NCBI RefSeq assembly: GCF_016864555.1
Contig: NZ_CP044012.1
Location: forward strand, 988,501 to 1,052,500
From: Sinorhizobium sp. BG8
GTDB lineage: Bacteria; Pseudomonadota; Alphaproteobacteria; Rhizobiales; Rhizobiaceae
Direction of reading: 5' to 3'
DNA: 64,000 nt
This document shows positions 36,633 to 45,465 of this stretch, one piece after another. The stretch's first letter is position 1. Each line of letters begins with the position of its first letter. The position numbers were made by a program, and so were the translations under genes. A model generated the notes under the pieces. The model did no database searches, was not told where the DNA came from, and saw only the letters and a list, made by a program, of their open reading frames with translations.

Positions 36633-36956
36633 CTCGTTCCCCACATAGATGCGCCTTGCGGCGTCTGAACTCAACTCGGCGCAATCGCCGACCCAACCTC
36701 TTGCACGCCAGTTTCCACTCCCAGCGCACCCAAAGCAAGATTTCCGCTTGACGGATTTTGTATATGTCACTTATCATACATGTGTCAACTTAATTTGTAA
36801 GCTGATTGCGACAAGGAAGGTGTCGCAGTCAGAACATGCCCCGGCCGACACCCGCCCGGAAACGTGTGTGGAACGAGCCGCAAAACAAAATCGAACGCGA
36901 GAAAAACTCGCGTCAAATCAAAGAAGCTCAATGACTTAATCAGAGGGAAGCCATTC
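36633..36956. promoter_or_regulatory. Divergent promoter region with GntR operator candidate C (36759-36780)
   Basis: This 324-bp gap separates hyuA and the LIV-type binding protein gene, which read away from each other. At 36759-36780 lies TGTATATGTCACTTATCATACA, with TGTAT/ATACA ends. On the - strand it contains TATGATAAGTGACATATA, the best form of the motif seen at sites A and B. A single regulator bound here could control both large operons. GAGGGAAG at 36942-36949 is the RBS of the + strand gene. Confidence 0.55.
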
Positions 36957-38072
36957 ATGACCTATATCTCGAAGTTTCTCGCAGCGACCGCCATCGCATC
37001 CTCGCTCCTCCTCACTCCATCTCTTGCCGCCGACACGATCAAGATCGGCGTTGCCGGCCCCTTTACGGGCGCAAACGCCACTTTTGGCGAGCAGGTTTTC
37101 AACGGCGTCTCGGCTTATGTGAGTGAAGTGAACACCTCCGGCGGCATCAACGGAAAGCAGATCGAACTAGTGAAGGGTGATGATGCCTGCGAGCCGAAGC
37201 AGGCCGTGGCCGTCGCCAACCGTTTCGTCGACCAGGACAAGGTGCAGGCCGTGATCGGCCACTTCTGCTCGTCGAGCACGATCCCGGCCTCCGAGATCTA
37301 CAACGACGCCGGCATCCTAGAAATGACGCCATCTTCGACGAACCCGACCGTCACCGACCGCGGCCTCGACAACCTCTTCCGCGGCTGCGGACGTGACGAC
37401 CAACAGGCCGTCGTCGCCGCCGGCTTCATTCTCGACACGCTGAAGCGGGACAAGATCGCGCTGATCCATGACAAGGATACCTACGGCCAGGGTCTTGTGG
37501 ACGCTGTCAAGAAGACGATCGAGGCACGCGGCATCACTCCAGTGCTCTATGAGGGCCTGACGCGCGGTGAACGCGACTTCAACGCGCTCGTCACCAAGAT
37601 CAAGAGCACCGGGGCGAATGCCGTCTACTTCGGCGGTCTTATTCCGGAAGGCGGCCCGCTTGTCCGTCAGCTGAAGGAACAGGGCGTTGACGTCGTCTTC
37701 GTCACTGGCGACTCCTTTGCACAGGCTGAAATTGTCGCTGCCGCCGGCGGAGCGGCCAATCTCAAGAACGTCTACTACTCCGCAACGCCCGATCCGCTGG
37801 CCGATCCCTCGACGAAGGACGTTCAGGATGCGCTGAAGAAGGCCAACATTACCCCGGCCAACTACGTGCTCTACGGATATGCCAACGCGCAGGCCGTCGT
37901 GGCAGCGCTGAAGGCCGGCGAAGATCTCGAATCCCAGGCGAGCTGGCTGCGCGGCAACACGGTCGATTCCGCGATCGGCAACATCACCTGGGACGAGAAG
38001 GGCGACATCAAGGACTTCAAGTTCGTCTTCTACAACTTCGACGACAAGGGAACCCCCGTTCTCATCGACTAA
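36957..38072 (+). CDS. LIV-type (branched-chain amino acid/amide) ABC substrate-binding protein
   Basis: This 371-aa protein has a Sec signal peptide (TYISKFLAATAIASSLLLTP) cleaved near SLAADTIK. A LivJ-type bilobal fold follows: IKIGVAGPFTGANATFGEQ, GDDACEPKQAVAVANRF, GHFCSSSTIPASEIYNDAG and HDKDTYGQGLVDAV. ATG 36957 follows GAGGGAAG. It is the first gene of the operon and is followed by a 9-bp hairpin. The neighbouring HyuA/HyuB genes suggest a cyclic amide or related amino compound as ligand rather than leucine. Confidence 0.9.
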   Translation: MTYISKFLAATAIASSLLLTPSLAADTIKIGVAGPFTGANATFGEQVFNGVSAYVSEVNTSGGINGKQIELVKGDDACEPKQAVAVANRFVDQDKVQAVIGHFCSSSTIPASEIYNDAGILEMTPSSTNPTVTDRGLDNLFRGCGRDDQQAVVAAGFILDTLKRDKIALIHDKDTYGQGLVDAVKKTIEARGITPVLYEGLTRGERDFNALVTKIKSTGANAVYFGGLIPEGGPLVRQLKEQGVDVVFVTGDSFAQAEIVAAAGGAANLKNVYYSATPDPLADPSTKDVQDALKKANITPANYVLYGYANAQAVVAALKAGEDLESQASWLRGNTVDSAIGNITWDEKGDIKDFKFVFYNFDDKGTPVLID

Positions 38073-38086
38073 GCGGCAGGTCTGCC

Positions 38087-38116
38087 AGGTCAGCCGGACT
38101 CCGGTCTGGCTGACCT
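38087..38116 (+). promoter_or_regulatory. Intra-operon stem-loop after the LIV binding-protein gene
   Basis: AGGTCAGCC pairs with GGCTGACCT. After one G/T position the stem continues with GAC/GTC around a TCCG tetraloop. It starts 15 nt after the stop codon, and same-strand genes follow. It is the fourth binding-protein gene in the window with such a hairpin. Confidence 0.6.
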
Positions 38117-38149
38117 CTCCGTGCTCGAAACGTACAAGGGGGTTTGCCC

Positions 38150-39067
38150 ATGGATGTCTACATCCTGTTCCAGCAATTGTTCAACGGCATCACGCTTGGG
38201 ACGATCTACGGCCTCATCGCCGTCGGATACACCATGGTCTACGGTGTCATCCGCATGATCAACTTCGCCCATGGCGACGTCTACATGGTCTCGGCCTACA
38301 TCGCCGCGATCACCCTTGCCGTTCTCACCTTTTTCGGTGTTCAGTCCGTCCCTTTCGCGCTGATTTCCGTGCTGGTGATCACCTGCGCGATCACGGCCGT
38401 CTATGGCTGGGCGATCGAGCGCGTCGCCTACCGGCCGCTGCGCGGCTCGACGAAGCTTGCCCCTCTCATTTCCGCCATTGGCATATCTCTGATGCTGCAA
38501 AGTTACGTGCAGATCTCGCAGGGCGCCCGCGATCAGGGCGTGCCGACCCTCATCCAGGGCGCCTTCCGCTTCGGTGACGACACCAATTTCGCGCAGATCA
38601 CCTATATGCAGACGGTCATTCTGTTCGCCTCGCTGATCGCCATGGGCATACTCACCTATGTGATCAACTACACGCGCATCGGTCGCGAATGCCGGGCAAC
38701 CCAACAGAACATCCGCATCTCCGCCGTCCTCGGCGTCAACACCGACCGCATCATCTCCACGGTCTTCGTCATCGGCGCCGCAACAGCCGCGGTCGGCGGC
38801 ACGCTCGTCACCTTCAACTACGGCTCGTTCAATTTCTTCATCGGCTTCGTGATGGGCATCAAGGCCTTCACCGCAGCCGTTCTCGGCGGCATCGGCTCGC
38901 TCCCCGGCGCCGTGCTCGGGGGCGTGCTGCTAGGTCTCACCGAAGCGCTGTTCGCCGGATATGTCAGCACGGACTACAAGGACGTCTTCGCCTTCGCGCT
39001 GCTCATCATCCTCCTGTTCTTCCGTCCATATGGCCTGCTCGGCCGGCCGGAAATCCAGAAAGTATGA
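38150..39067 (+). CDS. livH: LIV-type ABC permease LivH
   Basis: This 305-aa inner-membrane permease has the LivH family opening FNGITLGTIYGLIAVGYTMV, then GVIRMINFAHGDVYMVSAYI, and AFTAAVLGGIGSLPGAVLGG near the end. ATG 38150 follows an AAGGGGG purine run; TTG 38144 is an alternative. It would pair with LivM at 39079 to form the import channel. Confidence 0.9.
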   Translation: MDVYILFQQLFNGITLGTIYGLIAVGYTMVYGVIRMINFAHGDVYMVSAYIAAITLAVLTFFGVQSVPFALISVLVITCAITAVYGWAIERVAYRPLRGSTKLAPLISAIGISLMLQSYVQISQGARDQGVPTLIQGAFRFGDDTNFAQITYMQTVILFASLIAMGILTYVINYTRIGRECRATQQNIRISAVLGVNTDRIISTVFVIGAATAAVGGTLVTFNYGSFNFFIGFVMGIKAFTAAVLGGIGSLPGAVLGGVLLGLTEALFAGYVSTDYKDVFAFALLIILLFFRPYGLLGRPEIQKV

Positions 39068-39078
39068 GGAGAACACGC

Positions 39079-40386
39079 ATGGAAACGCACCGCCTCCTCG
39101 CGCTTTTCAAGCAGGCGCTCCTCACCTTCACCGTCTCGCTCATTCTCTTCGGCCCCATCTCCGGTCTCGTCCTGGAAGGGTTCTCGGTCCGCAGCGAACT
39201 GACACGTGCCGTGATGCTCGCCGGCATCATTACCGTCGGCCGCATTGCGCTCTCGCTCATGGGGAGCACAGCGTTCGGGCAGAAGCTGATTGGCAAGACC
39301 TCCGGCAACGACGGTGGTGTCTCGGTCATGACGGGCACGGAGAAATCACCCGTTCTTGTTCTCGCACTGCTGTTTCTCGCCGGCCTTGCCCTGCCGTTCT
39401 TCGCCGACAAGTACTTCCTCGGCATAGCGATCCTTGCGCTGATCTACTGCCTGCTCGGGCTCGGCCTCAACATCGTCGTCGGCCTTGCCGGACTGCTCGA
39501 TCTCGGTTTCGTCGCCTTCTATGCCGTCGGCGCCTATCTGCTCGCGCTCGGTTCGCAATATCTTGGTCTCGGCTTCTGGGGTGCGCTGATCATCGCGCCG
39601 TTCCTCGCCGGCCTGTGCGGAATGGTCCTCGCCTTCCCGGTACTCAAGATGCACGGCGACTATCTTGCGATCGTCACGCTCGGCTTTGGCGAAATCATCC
39701 GCCTCGTGTTGAACAACTGGCTGGAATTCACCGGCGGACCAAACGGTGCGCCCGTCCCGGCGCCGACCGTGCTCGGCCTCGAATTCACGCGCACGGCCAA
39801 GCAGGGCGGAGTTCCCCTGCACGAGTATCTCGGCATTCCCTACAGTGCCAACTACAAGTTCTGGTTCATCTACCTCGTGCTCTTCCTCGTCGTCTGCCTC
39901 GTCATCTATGCGGTAGAGCGCCTGCGTGTCATGCCGCTCGGCCGCATGTGGGAAGCACTTCGCGAGGATGAGATCGCCTGCCGTTCGCTCGGCGTGAACC
40001 ATGTCTTCGTCAAGCTCACCGCCTTCATGCTCGGCGCTTCGACGGGCGGGCTCGCCGGCGTCTTCTTCGCCGTGCACCAGGGCTTCGTGAACCCGACCTC
40101 CTTCACCTTCTTCGAATCCGCACTGATCCTGGCCATCGTCGTGCTCGGCGGCCTCGGTTCGACGGTCGGCGTCATCGCTGCCGCTCTGGTTCTCACCATT
40201 CTTCCGGAACTTCTGCGCGAATTTGCCGAATATCGCGTGCTCATCTTCGGCGTGCTGATGGTCGTAATGATGATCTGGAAGCCGCGCGGTCTCGTGCGCA
40301 TCAGGCGTCCGGCCTTTCTCCCGAGCAAGGCGGAGGAAAGTGGTGGCAGGTTGCCGCTCACGGCCAAGGCGGAGGCAGCACGATGA
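39079..40386 (+). CDS. livM: LIV-type ABC permease LivM
   Basis: This 435-aa permease has an N-terminal extension of about 100 residues with added membrane segments, as in E. coli-type LivM. The core includes GLGLNIVVGLAGLLDLGFVA, GDYLAIVTLGFGEIIRLVLN and the EAA-like loop REDEIACRSLGVN. ATG 39079 follows GAGGAG. Its end overlaps livG by ATGA. Confidence 0.9.
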   Translation: METHRLLALFKQALLTFTVSLILFGPISGLVLEGFSVRSELTRAVMLAGIITVGRIALSLMGSTAFGQKLIGKTSGNDGGVSVMTGTEKSPVLVLALLFLAGLALPFFADKYFLGIAILALIYCLLGLGLNIVVGLAGLLDLGFVAFYAVGAYLLALGSQYLGLGFWGALIIAPFLAGLCGMVLAFPVLKMHGDYLAIVTLGFGEIIRLVLNNWLEFTGGPNGAPVPAPTVLGLEFTRTAKQGGVPLHEYLGIPYSANYKFWFIYLVLFLVVCLVIYAVERLRVMPLGRMWEALREDEIACRSLGVNHVFVKLTAFMLGASTGGLAGVFFAVHQGFVNPTSFTFFESALILAIVVLGGLGSTVGVIAAALVLTILPELLREFAEYRVLIFGVLMVVMMIWKPRGLVRIRRPAFLPSKAEESGGRLPLTAKAEAAR

Positions 40387-41201
40387 AGGCGCCCCTCCTG
40401 GATGTCAGCAACGTGACGATGCGCTTCGGCGGCATCGTCGCCAACCGCAATGTCAGCTTCTCGGTCGAGCGGGGTGCAGTGACAGCTCTTATCGGCCCGA
40501 ACGGCGCCGGCAAGACAACGATGTTCAACTGCATCACCGGCTTTTACCGCGCAAGCGAAGGCCGGATCGTCCTGAATGGGCGCGAGGGTCCGCAGGACAT
40601 CGGCGCACTGATGACGAAACCCATTACCGGCGGCTCGCATCTCGTCACGCGCGCCGGCATCGCACGAACTTTCCAGAACATCCGTCTCTTTAAGGAAATG
40701 TCCGTCATCGAGAACCTGCTGGTCGCCCAGCACCGCGTCACCGCCAACGATCTCCTGAGCGGCGTCTTCCGCACCCCGGCCTTCCGCAGAGCCGAGCGCG
40801 AGGCCGTCGACCGGGCATACCATTGGCTGCGCGAGATGAACCTTGCCGAAGATGCCAACCGGCTTGCGGGGGAACTGCCCTATGGCCGCCAGAGGCGGCT
40901 CGAAATCGCTCGCGCCATGTGCACCGGCCCTGAACTCATCTGCCTCGACGAACCAGCGGCCGGCCTCAACCCGTCGGAGACGCAGGAACTCTCCGCGGTC
41001 ATCCAGCGGCTCTGCAGCGAATACGGACAGACGGTCCTCGTCATCGAGCACGACATGGGCCTGGTCATGCGCATCTCCCAGCACATCGTCGTGCTCGACC
41101 ATGGCGAGGTGATTTCCGACGGAACACCCGAGCATGTGGCGAACGATCCCGCCGTCATCGCCGCTTACCTGGGTATCAGCGAAGAGGAGGCAGAGACATG
41201 A
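40383..41201 (+). CDS. livG: LIV-type ABC ATP-binding protein LivG
   Basis: This 272-aa ATPase has Walker A IGPNGAGKTT at about 36-45, LPYGRQRRLEIARAM as signature, Walker B ELICLDEPAAGLNPSE and switch His in VIEHDMGLVM. The LivG-specific insert after Walker A is present. It overlaps both the permease and livF by ATGA, so translation is coupled across three genes. Confidence 0.92.
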   Translation: MKAPLLDVSNVTMRFGGIVANRNVSFSVERGAVTALIGPNGAGKTTMFNCITGFYRASEGRIVLNGREGPQDIGALMTKPITGGSHLVTRAGIARTFQNIRLFKEMSVIENLLVAQHRVTANDLLSGVFRTPAFRRAEREAVDRAYHWLREMNLAEDANRLAGELPYGRQRRLEIARAMCTGPELICLDEPAAGLNPSETQELSAVIQRLCSEYGQTVLVIEHDMGLVMRISQHIVVLDHGEVISDGTPEHVANDPAVIAAYLGISEEEAET

Positions 41202-41923
41202 GCGAAGCAAAGACTCCGCTGCTCGAATTTTCCGGCGTGCGCGCCTATTACGGCCCGGTAGAGGCTCTGAAGGACGTGAGCGTCCATATCTCGAAAGGCG
41301 AGGTCGTCAGCCTGATCGGCGCGAACGGCGCGGGCAAGACCACCTTGCTGTCCTCGATCTTCGGCGCGCCCCGCGCTTCGTCCGGCAAGATCCTGCACAA
41401 GGGCGAGGACATTTCGCGTCTGCCGACCAACCGGATTTCCCGCCGTGGCATCGCGCTCGTGCCGGAGGGTCGGCAGATCTACCAGGAGATGAGCGTCGAG
41501 GAGAACATGATGATGGGCACCACGCCGATCGGCATGGATCACTTCGACGAAGACCGGAATGCCATGTTCGACCTCTTCCCGCGCCTGAGGGAACGCCGCA
41601 ACCAGACAGCCGGCACCATGTCCGGCGGCGAACAGCAGATGCTTGCCATTGCGCGCGCCATGATGGCACGCCCGGAACTCATCCTGTTTGACGAGCCTTC
41701 GCTCGGGCTCGCGCCCCTCGTCGTCAAGCGCGTCTTCGAGGTGCTGAGAGAGATTGCGGCGATGGGCAAGACCATCTTCCTCGTCGAACAGAACGCCAAC
41801 CATGCGCTGAAACTCTCGCAGCGCGCCTATGTCATGGTCAACGGCCGCATCCACCTTTCCGGCGAAAGCGCCGCCCTTCTCGATAACGAAGACGTCCGCA
41901 AAGCCTATCTCGGCCAGCACTGA
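41198..41923 (+). CDS. livF: LIV-type ABC ATP-binding protein LivF
   Basis: This 241-aa ATPase has Walker A IGANGAGKTTL, signature MSGGEQQMLAIARAM, Walker B LILFDEPSLGLAPL and switch His replaced by Gln in LVEQNANHAL, as is normal for LivF. It pairs with LivG to drive the LivHM channel. The aldehyde dehydrogenase gene follows 12 nt later. Confidence 0.92.
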   Translation: MSEAKTPLLEFSGVRAYYGPVEALKDVSVHISKGEVVSLIGANGAGKTTLLSSIFGAPRASSGKILHKGEDISRLPTNRISRRGIALVPEGRQIYQEMSVEENMMMGTTPIGMDHFDEDRNAMFDLFPRLRERRNQTAGTMSGGEQQMLAIARAMMARPELILFDEPSLGLAPLVVKRVFEVLREIAAMGKTIFLVEQNANHALKLSQRAYVMVNGRIHLSGESAALLDNEDVRKAYLGQH

Positions 41924-41935
41924 ACGGAACCAGCC

Positions 41936-43366
41936 ATGCTCCACAAGAACCTGATTGCCGGCGAATGGGTGACCGGTGACGCCTCGGCGAACATCAACCC
42001 GTCCAACACCAACGACGTTGTCGGCGAATATGCCCGCGGCAGCGTCGAGGACACGAAGGCCGCTATCGCTGCCGCGAAGGCAGCGCTGCCCGCCTGGTCG
42101 CGATCACCGATCCTCGAGCGCCACGCGCTTCTGAAGAAGACCGGCGACGAAATCCTCGCCCGGAAGGACGAACTCGGCCGATTGCTCGCCCGCGAGGAGG
42201 GCAAGACGCTACCCGAGGCGATAGGCGAGGTGACGCGCGCAGCCCAGATCTTCGATTTCTTCGCCGGTGAGGTGCTGCGCCTCTCGGGCGAGGTCCTGCC
42301 CTCCGTGCGCCCTGGAATAGGTGTCGAAATCACCCGCGAGCCGGTCGGCGTCGTCGGCATCATCACGCCATGGAACTTCCCCATTGCCATACCTGCCTGG
42401 AAGATCGCGCCTGCGCTCGCCTACGGCAACACGGTCGTCCTGAAACCCGCCGATCTCGTACCGGCCTCCGCCTGGGCGCTCGTCGATATCCTCCACCGCG
42501 CCGGCGCGCCGGCCGGTGTCGTCAACCTTGTCATGGGCCGCGGCAGTATCGTTGGCCAGACCTTGCTCGATAGTTCCGATGTTCACGCCCTCACCTTCAC
42601 CGGTTCAGTCGGCACGGGCAAACGCGTCGCACTCACCTCCCTAGAGCACAACCGTAAATTCCAGCTCGAAATGGGCGGCAAGAACCCCTTTGTCGTGCTT
42701 GACGACGCCGACCTTTCCGTCGCCGTCGAGGCGGCCGCCAATTCGTCCTTTTTCTCGACCGGCCAGCGCTGCACCGCCTCCTCGCGCCTGATCGTGACCG
42801 AGGGCATCCATGACCGCTTCGTAACCGCGCTGACGGAACGCCTCAAGGGCCTGATCGTCGACGACGCCATGAAAAGCGGTACCCACATCGGCCCTGTGGT
42901 CGACGAAAGCCAGCTGAAGCAGGACGTAGACTACATCGGCATTGGCCGTTCGGAGGGGGCGAAACTCACCTTCGGCGGCGAGCGGCTGCAGCGGGAAACC
43001 CCTGGCTTCTACTTTGAACCTGCCCTCTTCACGGAGGCGACGAACGACATGCGCATCGCCCGCGAGGAAATCTTCGGTCCCGTTGCCGCCGTCATCCGCG
43101 TCAGGGACTACGAGGAAGCGCTGGCTGTGGCCAACGACACGAGCTTCGGGCTCTCCTCCGGCATCGCCACGACGAGCCTTAAGCACGCCACGCATTTCAA
43201 ACGCAATTCGGAAGCGGGCATGGTCATGGTCAACCTGCCGACGGCCGGCGTCGATTTCCACGTTCCCTTCGGCGGCCGCAAGGGTTCGTCCTACGGCCCG
43301 CGCGAACAGGGCCGTTACGCCGCCGAATTCTACACCACCGTCAAAACCGCCTATACGCTCGCCTGA
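41936..43366 (+). CDS. NAD(P)-dependent aldehyde dehydrogenase, KGSADH/succinate-semialdehyde type
   Basis: This 476-aa ALDH has PWNFPIAIPAWKIAPAL (oxyanion Asn), FTGSVGTGKRVA, general-base Glu in QLEMGGKNP, nucleophile Cys in STGQRCTASSR and EEIFGPVAAVI. The end YGPREQGRYAAEFYTTVKT resembles 2-oxoglutarate-semialdehyde (2,5-dioxovalerate) dehydrogenases. It would oxidise a semialdehyde to a dicarboxylate for central metabolism. Its place after the LIV importer, together with the aminotransferase in the facing operon, fits lactam to amino acid to semialdehyde to diacid. Confidence 0.88.
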   Translation: MLHKNLIAGEWVTGDASANINPSNTNDVVGEYARGSVEDTKAAIAAAKAALPAWSRSPILERHALLKKTGDEILARKDELGRLLAREEGKTLPEAIGEVTRAAQIFDFFAGEVLRLSGEVLPSVRPGIGVEITREPVGVVGIITPWNFPIAIPAWKIAPALAYGNTVVLKPADLVPASAWALVDILHRAGAPAGVVNLVMGRGSIVGQTLLDSSDVHALTFTGSVGTGKRVALTSLEHNRKFQLEMGGKNPFVVLDDADLSVAVEAAANSSFFSTGQRCTASSRLIVTEGIHDRFVTALTERLKGLIVDDAMKSGTHIGPVVDESQLKQDVDYIGIGRSEGAKLTFGGERLQRETPGFYFEPALFTEATNDMRIAREEIFGPVAAVIRVRDYEEALAVANDTSFGLSSGIATTSLKHATHFKRNSEAGMVMVNLPTAGVDFHVPFGGRKGSSYGPREQGRYAAEFYTTVKTAYTLA

Positions 43367-43375
43367 GGTAATCAG

Positions 43376-44125
43376 ATGAAACTGCTTGTCCCCATCAAAC
43401 GTGTCGTTGACTACAACGTGAAGATCCGCGTGAAGGCGGATGGCACGGGTGTCGAGCTTGCGAATGTGAAGATGTCGATGAATCCGTTCGACGAGATCTC
43501 CGTGGAAGAGGCGCTGCGTCTGAAGGAAGCCGGCAAGGCGGAGGAGGTCGTGGTGGTGTCGATCGGTCCCGCCAAGGCCGAGGAGACGCTGAGGACGGCA
43601 CTCGCCATGGGAGCCGACCGGGCGATCCTGGTCGAGACCGAGGATCAGGTCGAGCCGCTCGCCGTCGCCAAGATCCTCAAGGGCGTGGCCGAGGCCGAAC
43701 AGCCGGGGCTGATCATCGTCGGCAAGCAGGCGATCGATGACGACTCGAACCAGACCGGCCAGATGCTGTCGGCGCTGCTCGGCTGGGCGCAGGGGACGTT
43801 TGCCTCGAAGGTCGAGATCGGCGAGGGCAAGGCAAAGGTTACCCGTGAGGTCGACGGCGGCCTGCAGACGATCGAAGTGACGCTGCCGGCGGTGGTGACG
43901 ACGGACCTTCGGCTCAACGAGCCGCGCTACGCCTCGCTGCCGAACATCATGAAGGCGAAGAAGAAGCCGCTCGACAAGAAGAGCCCGGGCGATTTCGGCG
44001 TCGACACGCGCCCGCGGCTGAAGGTGCTGAAGACCGAGGAGCCGGGCGGCCGCAAGGCCGGCGTCAAGGTGAAGTCGGTCGCCGAGCTCGTCGCGAAGCT
44101 GAAGACCGAAGCCGGCGTGCTTTGA
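43376..44125 (+). CDS. etfB: Electron transfer flavoprotein beta subunit
   Basis: This 249-aa protein starts [18 protein letters not shown] and contains [37 protein letters not shown] and the C-terminal ETF block [20 protein letters not shown]. It binds AMP and, with EtfA, carries electrons from flavin dehydrogenases to the quinone pool. It follows the ALDH gene by 9 nt, so it is part of the LIV operon. I saw no 3-hydroxybutyryl-CoA dehydrogenase gene next to it. Confidence 0.93.
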   Translation: MKLLVPIKRVVDYNVKIRVKADGTGVELANVKMSMNPFDEISVEEALRLKEAGKAEEVVVVSIGPAKAEETLRTALAMGADRAILVETEDQVEPLAVAKILKGVAEAEQPGLIIVGKQAIDDDSNQTGQMLSALLGWAQGTFASKVEIGEGKAKVTREVDGGLQTIEVTLPAVVTTDLRLNEPRYASLPNIMKAKKKPLDKKSPGDFGVDTRPRLKVLKTEEPGGRKAGVKVKSVAELVAKLKTEAGVL

Positions 44126-44150
44126 TCCGGAAGAGATAGGAGATTACATC

Positions 44151-45080
44151 ATGGCCATTCTTCTTCTGGCTGACCACGACAAGAACCACCTTTCCGACCA
44201 GACGGCCAAGGCGCTGACGGCGGCAACGCAGATCGGCGGCGCGGTGCATGTGCTGGTTGCCGGCTCCGGTGCCGGGGCGGTTGGCGAACAGGCGGCAAGG
44301 CTGTCGGGCGTCGCCAAGGTGCTCGTCGCCGACGACGCCAGCCTCGCCAACAACCTGGCCGAACCGCTGGCGGCCCTGATCGTCTCGCTGTCGGGTTCCT
44401 ATGACACGATCCTTGCGGCCGCCACCTCGGTCGGCAAGAACGTGCTGCCGCGGGTCGCGGCCCTTCTCGACGTCGCGCAGGTGTCTGAGATCATCGAGGT
44501 GGTCTCGTCCGACACGTTCAAGCGGCCGATCTATGCCGGCAACGCCATCCAGACGGTGCAGGCGACCGATGCGAAGAAGGTGATCACCGTGCGCACGGCA
44601 AGCTTTGCCGCAGCGGCGGACGGCGGCTCGGCTGCGGTCGAGACGGTTTCGGCCGGCGCAAACCCGGGCCTTTCCAGCTTCGTCGGCGATGCGCTGTCGT
44701 CGTCGGACCGTCCGGAGCTGACGTCGGCGAAGATCATCATCTCGGGCGGCCGGGCGCTCGGCTCGTCGGAGAAGTTCAAGGAGGTGATCCTGCCGGTCGC
44801 CGACAAGCTCGGGGCCGCCGTCGGTGCGTCGCGCGCCGCCGTCGATGCCGGCTATGCGCCGAACGACTGGCAGGTCGGCCAGACCGGCAAGGTGGTCGCG
44901 CCCGAACTCTACATCGCCTGCGGCATCTCCGGCGCCATCCAGCATCTGGCCGGCATGAAGGATTCGAAGGTCATCGTCGCCATCAACAAGGACGAGGAAG
45001 CGCCGATCTTCCAGGTCGCAGACTACGGCCTCGTCGCAGACCTCTTCGACGTCCTGCCGGAGTTTGAACGAACCGTCTAG
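44151..45080 (+). CDS. etfA: Electron transfer flavoprotein alpha subunit
   Basis: This 309-aa protein has the EtfA FAD domain: [60 protein letters not shown] and [27 protein letters not shown] precedes the ATG. It forms the FAD-binding heterodimer with EtfB. Candidate donors in this regulon are the DAO-type flavoprotein (29659) and the YdiJ-type oxidoreductase (23916); neither link is proven. Confidence 0.93.
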   Translation: MAILLLADHDKNHLSDQTAKALTAATQIGGAVHVLVAGSGAGAVGEQAARLSGVAKVLVADDASLANNLAEPLAALIVSLSGSYDTILAAATSVGKNVLPRVAALLDVAQVSEIIEVVSSDTFKRPIYAGNAIQTVQATDAKKVITVRTASFAAAADGGSAAVETVSAGANPGLSSFVGDALSSSDRPELTSAKIIISGGRALGSSEKFKEVILPVADKLGAAVGASRAAVDAGYAPNDWQVGQTGKVVAPELYIACGISGAIQHLAGMKDSKVIVAINKDEEAPIFQVADYGLVADLFDVLPEFERTV

Positions 45081-45465
45081 GGCGCCCCTCTCCCGCCTTC
45101 TGGTTCCTTCGGCCGGGCAGGTCATTCTGTACGGCAGGAGCATTGCCTCGCAGCACCGACCGTACCGACACCCGTTCGATCTCGATGACATTGCGACTTG
45201 CGGATCGGCCATGACGCTTCAAACTTGGCGTGCAGACCAGGCAGGAATCATGTCGTTCGTTCGAGTAAACCAGAACGCCAGGCCGAAGGAGGTGGACACC
45301 GGTCGCATGCCGCGCAGGCTCGAAGATCGCGCTTGTGAGCAAAATTCAAATCAGTTTAACTGGTTAGCAGACGGTCGCCCGCTCGTTCCTCAGCGGTCAC
45401 TCAAGATGGCGATGAAAGACGGGCGCATCCACAAGAACACACTGCCGGCTTGAGAGGAAACCTTC
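45081..45465. other. Intergenic region without a supported gene
   Basis: This 385-bp gap lies between etfA and the outer-membrane protein gene. A + strand reading frame runs through most of it but overlaps the etfA end, has no RBS and no recognisable protein features. I see no strong hairpin or clear promoter. Confidence 0.5.

Noticed and set aside
45064-45453. 129-codon + strand frame after etfA
   Set aside because: It overlaps the etfA end, has no RBS and shows no protein features; treated as intergenic.
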